Shown piece by piece: positions 24,500 through 33,350 of a stretch of DNA of 64,000 nucleotides. A program made the translations under genes and the position numbers. This DNA is from Acinetobacter chinensis (lineage in GTDB: Bacteria > Pseudomonadota > Gammaproteobacteria > Pseudomonadales > Moraxellaceae). How positions within the stretch are numbered: the stretch's first letter is position 1; the number at the start of each line of letters is the position of its first letter. The stretch lies in the NCBI RefSeq assembly GCF_002165375.2, contig NZ_CP032134.1, forward strand, positions 3,286,001 to 3,350,000, in the 5' to 3' direction. A model generated the notes under the pieces. It worked only from the letters and a program-made list of their open reading frames with translations, had not been told where the DNA came from and did not search any database.

Positions 24500-26665
24500 T
24501 TAATGATTTCTCGAAACACTGTCATTAACTATTCGTGGTGTAACAAAAATCAGCAACTCGCTCTTTTTGTCAGACTTGGAATCTTTACGGAACAGTCGAC
24601 CAATATATGGCAGATCACCCAGGAAAGGCACCTTGATCTGAGTATTGGTTGATACCTGTTCAAATATTCCACCCAGTACGACCGTTTCACCATTATCCAC
24701 CAGCACATTCGTGTTGATCTGGTTTTTATTAATGGTGAACTGACCCGTTGGAGTTGCAGTACCCACTGAGTCATTTGTGATATCCAGCATCATCTGAATC
24801 TTACCATCAGGTGTGATACTTGGTGTCACATCCAGACTCAGCGTTGCATCAACAAACTCTGTCTTAGACACAGCATTTACACCACCACCTTCAGCTGACT
24901 GATAAGGAATCTGTGTACCGGACATCACTTTGGCAGCCTGCTTATCTGCAGTTAAAACTTTTGGTGTTGAAATTACTTCACCGTAGCCATCTGCCTGTAA
25001 TGCAGACAATTCAAGATCCAGCATAAAATCAGACAGGCTGATCAGACCAAAAGCAATTTTACTTGCTCCAGAAGTCGTCACACCCAGGTCAACGTTCAGG
25101 TTCTGAGGACGCTCAATTGTGTACTTATAACCGCCTGTTGTACTATCTTCTTCAGGTTCACGAAGATTCCATAAGGTCGTATCACTACCACCAACCAGCA
25201 GATTATTATTGTTGGTAATCCCCTGAGACAGAATCCCCCATTTCACGCCCATTTCTTTGGTAAAGTCAGTTGTTGCACGGACGATACGCGCTTCAACCAT
25301 GACCTGTTTTACAGAAACATCCAACAGGTCGATCATTTTTCGGATCTGATCAATCTTCTGCGCGGTGTCATTGACAATAATCGTGTTGGTTCTTGGATCA
25401 ACAGAAATTGTTCCACGTGGGCTAAGCAGACTGCCGACACTGTCAGAGTCCGCCGCTGCCCCCCTATTGTTTGAAGAGTTTTTACCCTGTGTAATCAGTT
25501 TTTCGATATCTGTTGCTTTCGCATAGTTCAGCTGAATATATTCAGTCTGCAGAGGTGCCAGTTTCACACTCTGCGCGATTGCTTTGGCTTCTTCTTCTTC
25601 AGCCTTGATCAACTCTGAAACCGGAGCAATCCAGATCACGTTGCCATTACGGCGTTTATCAAGATTTTTGGTTTTCAGAATAATATCGAGTGCCTGATCC
25701 CAAGGAACATCCTTCAGGCGTAAAGTGATATTTCCCTGAACCGTATCTGCTGCCACCATGTTAATACCGGTAAAATCTGCCAATAACTGGAGTACACGAC
25801 GAACTTCGATATCCTGGAAGTCCAGGGAGATCTTCTTACCTGTATAGGTATTAGCAGCACGTGGTTTCAGTGGGTTTTTATCCACTGGTCGCTTCAGACT
25901 GATTGTCAGTTTATTCTCAGCCTGGTAAGCCATGTATTCGTAGCTGCCAGATGACTGAATCGTGATCACACCATTACTGCCATCATTCTGTGCATCAATG
26001 GTTGAAACAGGCGTAGCAAAATCATTGACATTCAGACGGCGCGTCAAATGCGAAGGAACTTTATTTCCCAGCGTTCTGACCACGATCTTACTGCCCTGCT
26101 GCTGAACATCGACAGGTGTATTGCTTCCCTGCAGATCAATCACCACAAGGCCTTCACCATCAGAGCCTCTGTTAAATCCAATATTGGAAATTCCCTGTGC
26201 AGATTTCTGAGCAACAGGCTGAGCTGTTCCCGCCACACCCGCAGAGTTAATTTTCAGGATGAACGTATTACCTTCAACGCGTGTGGTGAAAGCACCGGCA
26301 TCTGCAAGGTTAACCGTCAGCCTGGAACGCTGTGCATCTGAAGTCACATCGACAGAGCTTGCTTCACTGGTTGCTACAGCAACTGAGTTCTGTTTCAGAT
26401 TCTGCTGAGCCTTATCAAAATCCAGGATTAATCTGGATGGATTCTCAAGCTGATAAGCCTGAGGCTGCGGAGGCAATCCATTGAACATCACGCGAACTTC
26501 TGTTCCCTGCCCCGGTATCTGCATAGGTACGATATTCGTAATACTGACCTGAGCGCTGGCAGCCTGCATAACAGCCATTGCCACTGCACCCATTGAAAAC
26601 TGACGGAACAAATTGTTCATTGTATTGCCATCCCCAAAAATAAAATCTTTAAAACTGTTATTCAT
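24500..26665 (-). CDS. pilQ: type IV pilus secretin
   Basis: Outer-membrane channel through which the type IV pilus (and DNA uptake machinery) passes. 721 residues: signal sequence, AMIN domains in the first 270 residues (PSRLILDFDKAQ is typical), a secretin-TonB short N-terminal region (ISLDFQDIEVRRVLQLLADF, about 281), N0/N1 segments, and the secretin core ending in VLGGIFEQ and FLGDLPYIGRLFRKDSKS. ATG 26665 has AAAGGA correctly spaced. An internal ATG at 26620 (MNNLFRQFSMGAVAMAVMQA) would give a more normal signal peptide. Last of pilMNOPQ. Confidence 0.95.
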   Translation of the reverse strand: MNNSFKDFIFGDGNTMNNLFRQFSMGAVAMAVMQAASAQVSITNIVPMQIPGQGTEVRVMFNGLPPQPQAYQLENPSRLILDFDKAQQNLKQNSVAVATSEASSVDVTSDAQRSRLTVNLADAGAFTTRVEGNTFILKINSAGVAGTAQPVAQKSAQGISNIGFNRGSDGEGLVVIDLQGSNTPVDVQQQGSKIVVRTLGNKVPSHLTRRLNVNDFATPVSTIDAQNDGSNGVITIQSSGSYEYMAYQAENKLTISLKRPVDKNPLKPRAANTYTGKKISLDFQDIEVRRVLQLLADFTGINMVAADTVQGNITLRLKDVPWDQALDIILKTKNLDKRRNGNVIWIAPVSELIKAEEEEAKAIAQSVKLAPLQTEYIQLNYAKATDIEKLITQGKNSSNNRGAAADSDSVGSLLSPRGTISVDPRTNTIIVNDTAQKIDQIRKMIDLLDVSVKQVMVEARIVRATTDFTKEMGVKWGILSQGITNNNNLLVGGSDTTLWNLREPEEDSTTGGYKYTIERPQNLNVDLGVTTSGASKIAFGLISLSDFMLDLELSALQADGYGEVISTPKVLTADKQAAKVMSGTQIPYQSAEGGGVNAVSKTEFVDATLSLDVTPSITPDGKIQMMLDITNDSVGTATPTGQFTINKNQINTNVLVDNGETVVLGGIFEQVSTNTQIKVPFLGDLPYIGRLFRKDSKSDKKSELLIFVTPRIVNDSVSRNH

Positions 26666-26680
26666 TTTTATTCCTTTAAA

Positions 26681-27205
26681 TTAAGGCGTTGGTCCTATTA
26701 ACACCAAGCTTCTCGGCCGTTCCACATAGCCCTCACGCCCATCCGGAATAATTTCCAAAAGGTCAATCTGCGTAGGCGTGATATTCACCACACGACCATG
26801 ATTCATCCCCATATAACTGCCACGCTGCACACGCTCAACCTCACCATCCGGCGTCTGAATCAGAGCAAGCACTTCACCCGTCTGACTGCGCATACTGCCT
26901 TTCATATTCAGTGCTTCAAGTGCATAGCTTTCAAGTGGCTGAGGCTGTCTGTTCAGGTTTGGATAAACCCGTTTCCCCGCCATAATTTTCAGCTCTGCAG
27001 CCAGCGAACTTGGCATAAATGGACTTTTCAGCTGATGTGCCGAATAGTTAAATGTTGGCGCAGGTTCAAACACTGGTGCAGCTTCGATTGGAATCGGTGG
27101 CTGATTACGGATATCCGCCATCTGCTGATTCACTGCATCAATACGCGAATCACAGCCTGCCAGCAACAGACCTGCAACTAAAGCGAGAGAAATTTTTGTT
27201 TTCAT
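26681..27205 (-). CDS. pilP: type IV pilus alignment lipoprotein PilP
   Basis: A 174-residue inner-membrane lipoprotein; LALVAGLLLAGC gives a lipobox Cys near residue 18. The C-terminal beta-domain (SQTGEVLALIQTPDGEVERV, GSYMGMNHGRVVNITPTQID, LLEIIPDGREGYVERPRSL) is characteristic. PilP links the PilN/PilO dimer to the PilQ secretin. Its ATG overlaps the pilO stop by one base (TAATG), and pilQ follows after 15 bp. Confidence 0.95.
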   Translation of the reverse strand: MKTKISLALVAGLLLAGCDSRIDAVNQQMADIRNQPPIPIEAAPVFEPAPTFNYSAHQLKSPFMPSSLAAELKIMAGKRVYPNLNRQPQPLESYALEALNMKGSMRSQTGEVLALIQTPDGEVERVQRGSYMGMNHGRVVNITPTQIDLLEIIPDGREGYVERPRSLVLIGPTP

Positions 27206-27924
27206 TATTTCGCTCCTCCAGCAGCTGCTGGAGCATTACCAGCCGCCTGATTATCTGTATTACCGATATAACGGTAAGTTTTTGCTTTTGCCGTATAACT
27301 GACCTGAGGAACATCAGATTTCTTCTCTTTGTTCTCAGATGCTGTAATTGTAAAATCATGCAAAGTAACGATACGTGGAAGTGCAGCAATACCACTGACA
27401 AATGAACCAAAGGCATGATAATCACCCGTTGCTTCAATGGAAATTGGCTGTTCAATAAAGAATTCCTGCTTCACTTCACCTTCAAGACGGATATTTTTAA
27501 ACTTCAGTCCTGAATTCACACCTGTCACGTTGATATCTTCAACCAGTCCAGGAATTTCTGTTTCTTTCGGCAGTTGTTCAAGCTGTTGGTTAAAACTCGC
27601 TTCCATTTGCTGCAACTGCAACTGATACTGCTGTAAATTACGCAGTTTGGAGTCTTTTTCACGGAACTCATTCAGCAGATTCTGTTCCTGTGCATTGGCA
27701 CTGGAAATTGCATCAAGTTTCGGTTTGATCACCACAAAATAGCCAATTGCACAGATCACCAGTGCGATAAAAATCCAGCAGGTGATTTTTACGGATAAAG
27801 GCCAGCTGCCATAATTATTCGGATCAAGCGTATTGAACTGCTGAACAAATTTATCCAGCGTCATTTTCTTTTTCGGAGCAACAGCAGCATCCTGATTTAA
27901 CTCATCAAATTCATCGCGACTCAT
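27205..27924 (-). CDS. pilO: type IV pilus alignment protein PilO
   Basis: 239 residues: cytoplasmic start, one membrane helix (ITCWIFIALVICAIGYFVVI, about 48-67), a coiled coil (DSKLRNLQQYQLQLQQMEAS) and a periplasmic ferredoxin-like domain with FVSGIAALPRIVTLHDFTI. It pairs with PilN in the inner-membrane alignment complex. A 4-bp ATGA overlap with pilN indicates coupled translation. The Ala/Gly-rich tail (AAGNAPAAAGGAK) is unremarkable. Confidence 0.95.
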   Translation of the reverse strand: MSRDEFDELNQDAAVAPKKKMTLDKFVQQFNTLDPNNYGSWPLSVKITCWIFIALVICAIGYFVVIKPKLDAISSANAQEQNLLNEFREKDSKLRNLQQYQLQLQQMEASFNQQLEQLPKETEIPGLVEDINVTGVNSGLKFKNIRLEGEVKQEFFIEQPISIEATGDYHAFGSFVSGIAALPRIVTLHDFTITASENKEKKSDVPQVSYTAKAKTYRYIGNTDNQAAGNAPAAAGGAK

Positions 27925-28589
27925 TGTGCTGCCCCCGCTGTTGAACCCGTCGTTGTTGTAGCCACAGATACCGCTGCTGTATCAGCAGTTTTTTCTGATG
28001 TTACCGGTGCTGCAATTTCGTCGAGATCCGCTGTAATCACAAAAGTTCCATAGCTTTCTTCAACACGAGGCACAACTGAAGTCTGGGTTTTATTCTTATC
28101 TTCTTCTTTTGCCAGGAATGAATTCATAAATGCGTTGCGGTACCACGGAGATGCTTCCAGATTTCTCAGGAATTCAGCCACTGTATTTGGGCTTTCCGCC
28201 TTACCTTCAATTGTGAATTTATCTCCCAGCCGATCAAACTTTGTAATGTACATAGATGTAGGCGTAACACGCACAAGCTCATCCACAAGACGTACTGTAA
28301 CCGGTCTCTGCCCTTGCAGCCCCTGAATCAGCTTCATCCGTTCCACAATTGCATTACGCTGATCCTGGAGTCCCTCAAGTGATTTGAGCTGAACATCAAG
28401 ATTCTGATTGGTACTGATCACCAGCTGATTCGCCTGTTCCTGATCCTGAAGTTTCTGATCATAGAAGAACCATGCCAGAACAACAGCAAGCACCCCAATT
28501 AAAGCAGCCCCAATACAGATTGCTATAAATTCTTTTTTTCGTTTTTCCCTTAACGCATCACGCCAAGGGAGCAGGTTAATTCTTGCCAT
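27921..28589 (-). CDS. pilN: type IV pilus assembly protein PilN
   Basis: 222 residues. The extreme N-terminus MARINLLPWRDALREKRKKE is the conserved peptide that inserts into PilM. A membrane helix (about 22-43), a coiled coil and a periplasmic domain (VRLVDELVRVTPTSMYITKF, SPNTVAEFLRNLEASPW) follow. The C-terminal 35 residues are Ala/Thr-rich. The start overlaps the pilM stop by one base and the end overlaps pilO by four. Confidence 0.95.
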   Translation of the reverse strand: MARINLLPWRDALREKRKKEFIAICIGAALIGVLAVVLAWFFYDQKLQDQEQANQLVISTNQNLDVQLKSLEGLQDQRNAIVERMKLIQGLQGQRPVTVRLVDELVRVTPTSMYITKFDRLGDKFTIEGKAESPNTVAEFLRNLEASPWYRNAFMNSFLAKEEDKNKTQTSVVPRVEESYGTFVITADLDEIAAPVTSEKTADTAAVSVATTTTGSTAGAAQ

Positions 28590-29647
28590 TAATCAAAACT
28601 CCTCAATGCCAGACCACATGCCACCATGAGTGAGGAAGCATCATTCTCAATTTTTTTAATATCAATCTGCGGTGAGAAGCCCATCTGAAGGAATGGATTG
28701 GCAATCGTGACACGGTAGCCCAGTTTCTGTTGAAGCAGTTTGGCAAGGCCCGGAATATTGGCATTACCCCCTGCAAGCAGAATATGGTCAATTTCATTAA
28801 ACTGAGAAGATGAAAAGAAAAACTGTAATGAACGTGCTGCCTGCTGAACCACAGCCTCAAGATAAGGCTCCAGCACTTCAGCATCGTAGTCATCCGGTAA
28901 AGTCCGGCTCTTTTTAGCACGCCCCGCTTCCTCAAAAGACAGACCGTAACGGTTCTGAATTTCCTGAGTCAGCTGTTTGCCCCCAAACACCTGCTCACGG
29001 GTATATATGATTTTGTTATTCTGCAATACAGACAAAGTGGTCATGGTATGACCGATATCCAGGATACCGACTGTATTTGCCCCCATAGGCAAGGTTTCAG
29101 AGAACACCTGAAAAGCGTTCTCCATTGCAAAACTTTCAACATCTGCAATTTTTGGAGTTAATCCACCCAACTCCAGCGCTTCTGAACGTGCTTCAATATT
29201 TTCAATCGGTGTTGCAACCAGTAAAACATTGACACGTGAAGGATTTGCCAGGCGATCCGGTAAAACTTCAAAATCCAGACTGACTTCATCAAGTGGGAAA
29301 GGAATGTATTGTTCTGCGTCCATCCGAATCTGAACTTCACGTTCATCTTCTGTCATATCAGCATCCATCTCAATCGTTTTGGTAATCACCATTGAGGTTG
29401 GAATAGCCATTGCCGCAGATGTTGACTGCGAGTTTGCCAGATTCAATGCACGTTCAAGCGCATCCCCAACCGCTTCCGGGTTAAGGATATTTTTTTCAAC
29501 AACACTGCCTTCCGGTAATGGGACAAGTGCATAGCTCTCTACCCAATACCTACCATTCTTTACAGATAGTTCCAGTAACTTAACAGAAGTAGAACTGATA
29601 TCTACTCCCATTAACCCCTTATTTGGCTTACGATATAACCTGAGCAC
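28589..29647 (-). CDS. pilM: type IV pilus assembly ATPase-fold protein PilM
   Basis: A 352-residue cytoplasmic actin-like protein. MGVDISSTSVKLLELS (about 13-28) and GILDIGHTMTTLSVLQ (about 199) are the phosphate-binding strands; ILLAGGNANIPGL (about 292) is the adenosine motif. PilM forms the cytoplasmic ring element of the pilus machine through the PilN N-terminal peptide. First gene of pilMNOPQ, divergent from ponA across 165 bp. Confidence 0.95.
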   Translation of the reverse strand: MLRLYRKPNKGLMGVDISSTSVKLLELSVKNGRYWVESYALVPLPEGSVVEKNILNPEAVGDALERALNLANSQSTSAAMAIPTSMVITKTIEMDADMTEDEREVQIRMDAEQYIPFPLDEVSLDFEVLPDRLANPSRVNVLLVATPIENIEARSEALELGGLTPKIADVESFAMENAFQVFSETLPMGANTVGILDIGHTMTTLSVLQNNKIIYTREQVFGGKQLTQEIQNRYGLSFEEAGRAKKSRTLPDDYDAEVLEPYLEAVVQQAARSLQFFFSSSQFNEIDHILLAGGNANIPGLAKLLQQKLGYRVTIANPFLQMGFSPQIDIKKIENDASSLMVACGLALRSFD

Positions 29648-29716
29648 AATACTATTCCTATTATTTTTTTATCCCCAAAAAAATTAACCCACTAATCGGC
29701 TGTGATCTATAATTTT

Positions 29717-29750
29717 ATACGGATACAATTACTCATCTAACAATCCGTAT
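29717..29750. promoter_or_regulatory. perfect inverted repeat between pilM and ponA, with a ponA -10
   Basis: ATACGGAT (29717-29724) and ATCCGTAT (29743-29750) are exact complements 18 bp apart, centre to centre 26 bp. The right arm lies just before TATACT (29761-29766), a good -10 for ponA. The left arm touches TATAAAAT on the minus strand, a possible -10 for pilM. The arrangement suits a regulator acting on both divergent promoters. No -35 box is convincing. Confidence 0.45.
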
Positions 29751-29812
29751 GTGTAAAGGCTATACTGACCACCAATTAGTTTGCCATTAGCTCCTATTAA
29801 AACTTACTTGTT

Positions 29813-32389
29813 ATGAAAAAGCTATCTTGTTCAGGTCGTGTTCATCCATTTTTTTTGATCATAATTATAATTCTGGTCGCAGTTCCTATGGGTTTCTATG
29901 GCATGTATCTCTATATTGCGCCATCCCTGCCAGAAATGAACACTCTGAAAAAGGCGCCGTTACTGAAGCCCTTACAGGTTTACAGCGCTGATAATGAGCT
30001 GATTGCCGAGTATGGTGGCAAGCTTTCAGTACCTGTTGAATACAAACAGATCCCGAGTTCTTTTATTCATGCCTTTCTTGCAGCTGAAGACTCATCATTT
30101 TTTGAACACAGCGGGATCAGTTTTAAAGGCTTGGGACGTGCAGTTTCGGAAAGTGTTACTGGTTCTGGTGTACAGACCGGTGGCTCAACCATCACCATGC
30201 AGGTGGCAAAAAACTATTACCTCTCACCTGAAAGAACACTGAAACGCAAACTGACTGAAATTTTCCTGGCACGTAAAATTGAACAGAATCTGACTAAAGA
30301 AGAAATTCTGACGCTGTATGTCAATAAAATCTTTCTGGGAAAAAATGCATACGGAATTGCTGCGGCTGCCAAAATTTACTACAACAAAAGCCTGGATGAG
30401 CTGACAGTTGCCCAGATGGCAATGATTGCAGGCTTACCCAAAGCACCTTCAAAATACAACCCTGTCGCCAATCCTGAGCGGGCTCTTGAACGCCGCAACT
30501 GGATTCTGGGACGTATGCTGCAGTTGGGCTACCTGAATCAGGGACAGTACCAGAAGTCGATTGCTGAACCGATCAGCCTGGATATGCCAGAGCGGGGAAT
30601 CAGCAATAAATTTCCCTATGTTGGGGAAATGATCCGTGCTGAACTGGTGGAAAAATTTGGTGAGCAGGCAGTCGATTCAGGCTACAAGGTTTATTCAACC
30701 ATTAACAGCCAGCGTCAGGCTTATGCCGAAGAAGCAGTACAGAAAGGGCTTGAAGACTATGATCGTCGTCATGGCTGGCGCGGTGCAGAAGCTCATGATA
30801 AACCACTGAAAGAATTTGTTGCTTATGCAAACACCTATCCGGCTCAGGTCACCAAAGTCAACACCAGTTCGTTTGAAGCACTGATGCAGGATGGCAGCAT
30901 TGTGACTGTTCCCTGGTCAGGCATGTCATGGGCGAGACCCTACCGCAATGCCAACAGTGTCGGTGGTGCACCCAGCCGTGCATCACAGATCGTAAAAGTT
31001 AAAGATATTATCCGTCTTCGACCAAATGAAAACAAAACCTCCTGGGCCTTGGTTCAGGCACCTAAAGTACAGGGTCAGCTGATTGCATTAAACCCAAACA
31101 ACGGTGCCATTGAAGCTATTGTCGGTGGATATAACTTTTATCAGTCACGCTTCAACCGCGCATTACAGGGTTGGCGGCAACCCGGCTCCACCATTAAACC
31201 CTTTGTCTATGCCCTCGCACTTGAGCGTGGTATGACGCCTTATACCATGGTCAATGACAATCCCATCACCATCGGGAAATGGTCACCAAGAAACTCCGAT
31301 GGTCGCTATCTCGGGATGATTCCATTACGTCGGGCGCTTTATCTGTCCCGAAATACGGTTTCTGTCCGTCTGCTGCAAAGTGTCGGTATTGAACGTACCC
31401 GCCAGTTATTTATGGATTTCGGGCTTCAGGAAGATCAGATTCCACGCAACTACACCATCGCACTCGGAACGCCACAGGTATTGCCTGTGCAGATGGCAAC
31501 GGGCTATGCAACATTTGCAAATGGCGGTTACCGTATTCAGCCGCACTTTATTGACCGGATTGAAGATGCTTATGGCAAAGTCATTTACCAGGTTAATCCT
31601 GAATATGCATGCATTCCCTGTATTAATGAGCCTGATGCTCCTGAGGATGATATTGCCAGTGACGAAAATGCAGCGTCCGGTGCTGATGATGCAATCACAC
31701 CTGATGATGAAGTCATTGAAGTCACCAATCTGAATAAAGATAAAATTGAAGCTGAAAATGCTTCGGAAGACCGTGGTCAGTACCGTCAGGCACAGCGTAT
31801 TTTAAAATCCAGTTCTGCGTATGACATGGCGAACATTTTACGGGATGTGATTCAGCATGGTACTGGACGTGCGGCTTTAAAAATTGGTCGTGGCGATATT
31901 GGCGGCAAAACAGGAACCACCAATGATGCGAAGGATGCCTGGTTTGCGGGCTTCAATGGCAAACTGGTGACAATTGCATGGGTAGGTTTTGATAAACCGA
32001 CCACGCTTGGTCGTCGTGAATACGGTGGTGTCGCTGCTCTGCCGATCTGGACCAACTTTATGGGCAATGCGCTGAAAGGAACACCTGCGGCATGGGTTCA
32101 CCTGGACAAAAATGCAAAAGCGCCAGTTAACCGCACAACTATAACCAATCCGACTGAAATTGCGCAAAGAGAAGAAGACCGCTCTTCACCGCCTTTGGCA
32201 AGACCATTATACCGACCTACTCCTGCTGCACCGACCCGTGTACCAGAGCGTGATTTCGATGACTTACCAGGTGAAGAAACGCTGATTCCAGATGAAAAAG
32301 CGCCACCGGCAATGCAGCCTGCACCCGCCAGAAAACCTCAGGAGCATCGTCCTGATGCGCTGGAAAACCTGATTAATGAAGTTGAATAA
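29813..32389 (+). CDS. ponA: penicillin-binding protein 1A
   Basis: Bifunctional peptidoglycan glycosyltransferase/transpeptidase, 858 residues. A membrane anchor (FFLIIIIILVAVPMGFYGMY) precedes the GT51 domain: AAEDSSFFEHSGI holds the catalytic Glu, then GGSTITMQVAKN and RKLTEIFLARKIE. An OB-like insert follows, then the transpeptidase with PGSTIKP (Ser nucleophile, about 461), SRNTV (about 516) and GGKTGTTNDAKD (about 699). The C-terminal 90 residues are Pro/Arg-rich. Divergence from pilM is the widespread gammaproteobacterial order. Confidence 0.96.
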   Translation: MKKLSCSGRVHPFFLIIIIILVAVPMGFYGMYLYIAPSLPEMNTLKKAPLLKPLQVYSADNELIAEYGGKLSVPVEYKQIPSSFIHAFLAAEDSSFFEHSGISFKGLGRAVSESVTGSGVQTGGSTITMQVAKNYYLSPERTLKRKLTEIFLARKIEQNLTKEEILTLYVNKIFLGKNAYGIAAAAKIYYNKSLDELTVAQMAMIAGLPKAPSKYNPVANPERALERRNWILGRMLQLGYLNQGQYQKSIAEPISLDMPERGISNKFPYVGEMIRAELVEKFGEQAVDSGYKVYSTINSQRQAYAEEAVQKGLEDYDRRHGWRGAEAHDKPLKEFVAYANTYPAQVTKVNTSSFEALMQDGSIVTVPWSGMSWARPYRNANSVGGAPSRASQIVKVKDIIRLRPNENKTSWALVQAPKVQGQLIALNPNNGAIEAIVGGYNFYQSRFNRALQGWRQPGSTIKPFVYALALERGMTPYTMVNDNPITIGKWSPRNSDGRYLGMIPLRRALYLSRNTVSVRLLQSVGIERTRQLFMDFGLQEDQIPRNYTIALGTPQVLPVQMATGYATFANGGYRIQPHFIDRIEDAYGKVIYQVNPEYACIPCINEPDAPEDDIASDENAASGADDAITPDDEVIEVTNLNKDKIEAENASEDRGQYRQAQRILKSSSAYDMANILRDVIQHGTGRAALKIGRGDIGGKTGTTNDAKDAWFAGFNGKLVTIAWVGFDKPTTLGRREYGGVAALPIWTNFMGNALKGTPAAWVHLDKNAKAPVNRTTITNPTEIAQREEDRSSPPLARPLYRPTPAAPTRVPERDFDDLPGEETLIPDEKAPPAMQPAPARKPQEHRPDALENLINEVE

Positions 32390-32415
32390 ACTCAGCTCTC
32401 AGTTCTCTTGAATAT

Positions 32416-32444
32416 AAAAAACCCTCTTAATCAGAGGGTTTTTT
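32416..32444. terminator. bidirectional terminator between ponA and rlmA
   Basis: AAAAAACCCTCT (32416-32427) pairs with AGAGGGTTTTTT (32433-32444) around TAATC. Runs of A and T on both sides let it serve ponA and the convergent rlmA; it is 27 bp past ponA and 22 bp past rlmA. Confidence 0.9.
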
Positions 32445-32466
32445 ATATTTCAGATTTAAATCTGTT

Positions 32467-33273
32467 TTATTTTTTCTTAAAAACATACATCTGAAAACTG
32501 GCTTTCAGATCGGTGCTCGGTTGCTGCTCCAGTGCCTGGCGTTTTTCCAGTTTTGCTTTGTATGCATAAGGTGTCATGGCAATCAGATTTTTCAGCTGTG
32601 CCTGATCCAGTGTAAATTCCGACTCAATCACAGACTGATCAATCAACTCAAATGCATCCTGTAGCTGTTCTGCAAATTTGTGAGGATCATGTGCATTCAC
32701 CTCATCAAACAGCGCTTCACGCATGGCATACAGATGCTCAGGAGCTGGCGTAACCACCATCAGATAAGCTTCAGGCTTCAACACACGGCAGATTTCCTCT
32801 TTGGGAATCGGGCTGAATAAACTGGTGCATAAATCAATACTGTGATCCAGCACTGGCAGAGTTGCACCCGTTCCCACCACCCAGGTGATGTCCTTATTCA
32901 TCTTTGCTGCAACCTGTACTGCATTTTTCGCAATATCAACCCCAACACACTGCAGCACTTCTGCCTGCATGGCACTGGTGTAATAGCCTTCACCACAGCC
33001 TATATCAAGCAGATTTTCAATACGCAGATTTTTGATTTTCTCAACCACCGCCTGTTGTAAGGGTGCATAAAAACCACCTGAAAGGAATGTGCGGCGTGCC
33101 TGAACGGACTCTGGAGTATCTCCTGGATTTTTACTGTGCTTATGCTGTACCACATGCAGATTGACATAACCCTGTTTTGCCACGTCATAGCTGTGATTAC
33201 TGGAGCAGCGCCACGTTTTTTCCGTTAAGCTCAGCGCTTCACGACACACAGGACACATCAACAAATTCATCAC
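32467..33273 (-). CDS. rlmA: 23S rRNA (guanine-N1)-methyltransferase, RlmA type
   Basis: 268 residues. The N-terminal zinc finger is MCPVC (Cys 7 and 10) with RCSSNH (Cys 23, His 27), then YDVAKQGYVNL, a hallmark of RlmA. The SAM-binding motif is LLDIGCGEGYYT (about 90-101). The enzyme methylates N1 of a G in domain II (G745 in E. coli). It converges on ponA and is separated from mraY by a terminator, so it is a single-gene unit. Confidence 0.88.
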   Translation of the reverse strand: MMNLLMCPVCREALSLTEKTWRCSSNHSYDVAKQGYVNLHVVQHKHSKNPGDTPESVQARRTFLSGGFYAPLQQAVVEKIKNLRIENLLDIGCGEGYYTSAMQAEVLQCVGVDIAKNAVQVAAKMNKDITWVVGTGATLPVLDHSIDLCTSLFSPIPKEEICRVLKPEAYLMVVTPAPEHLYAMREALFDEVNAHDPHKFAEQLQDAFELIDQSVIESEFTLDQAQLKNLIAMTPYAYKAKLEKRQALEQQPSTDLKASFQMYVFKKK

Positions 33274-33307
33274 TTTCTCCAGACCATTGCGGTTATCTCA
33301 TCAGCCA

Positions 33308-33337
33308 TAAAAAAAAGCCGGCAGCTGCCGACTTTTC
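33308..33337 (-). terminator. terminator of the rsmH-mraY cluster
   Basis: AAAAGCCGGCAG (33313-33324) pairs with CTGCCGACTTTT (33325-33336) with one mismatch. On the minus strand it is followed by a run of Ts, about 14 bp past the mraY stop. Confidence 0.85.
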
Positions 33338-33350
33338 GTATCATGCTTTC

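Noticed and set aside
30003..30242. Frames inside ponA, gltB, tex and other core genes
   Set aside because: They are alternative-frame readings of strongly conserved genes, without starts or families of their own.
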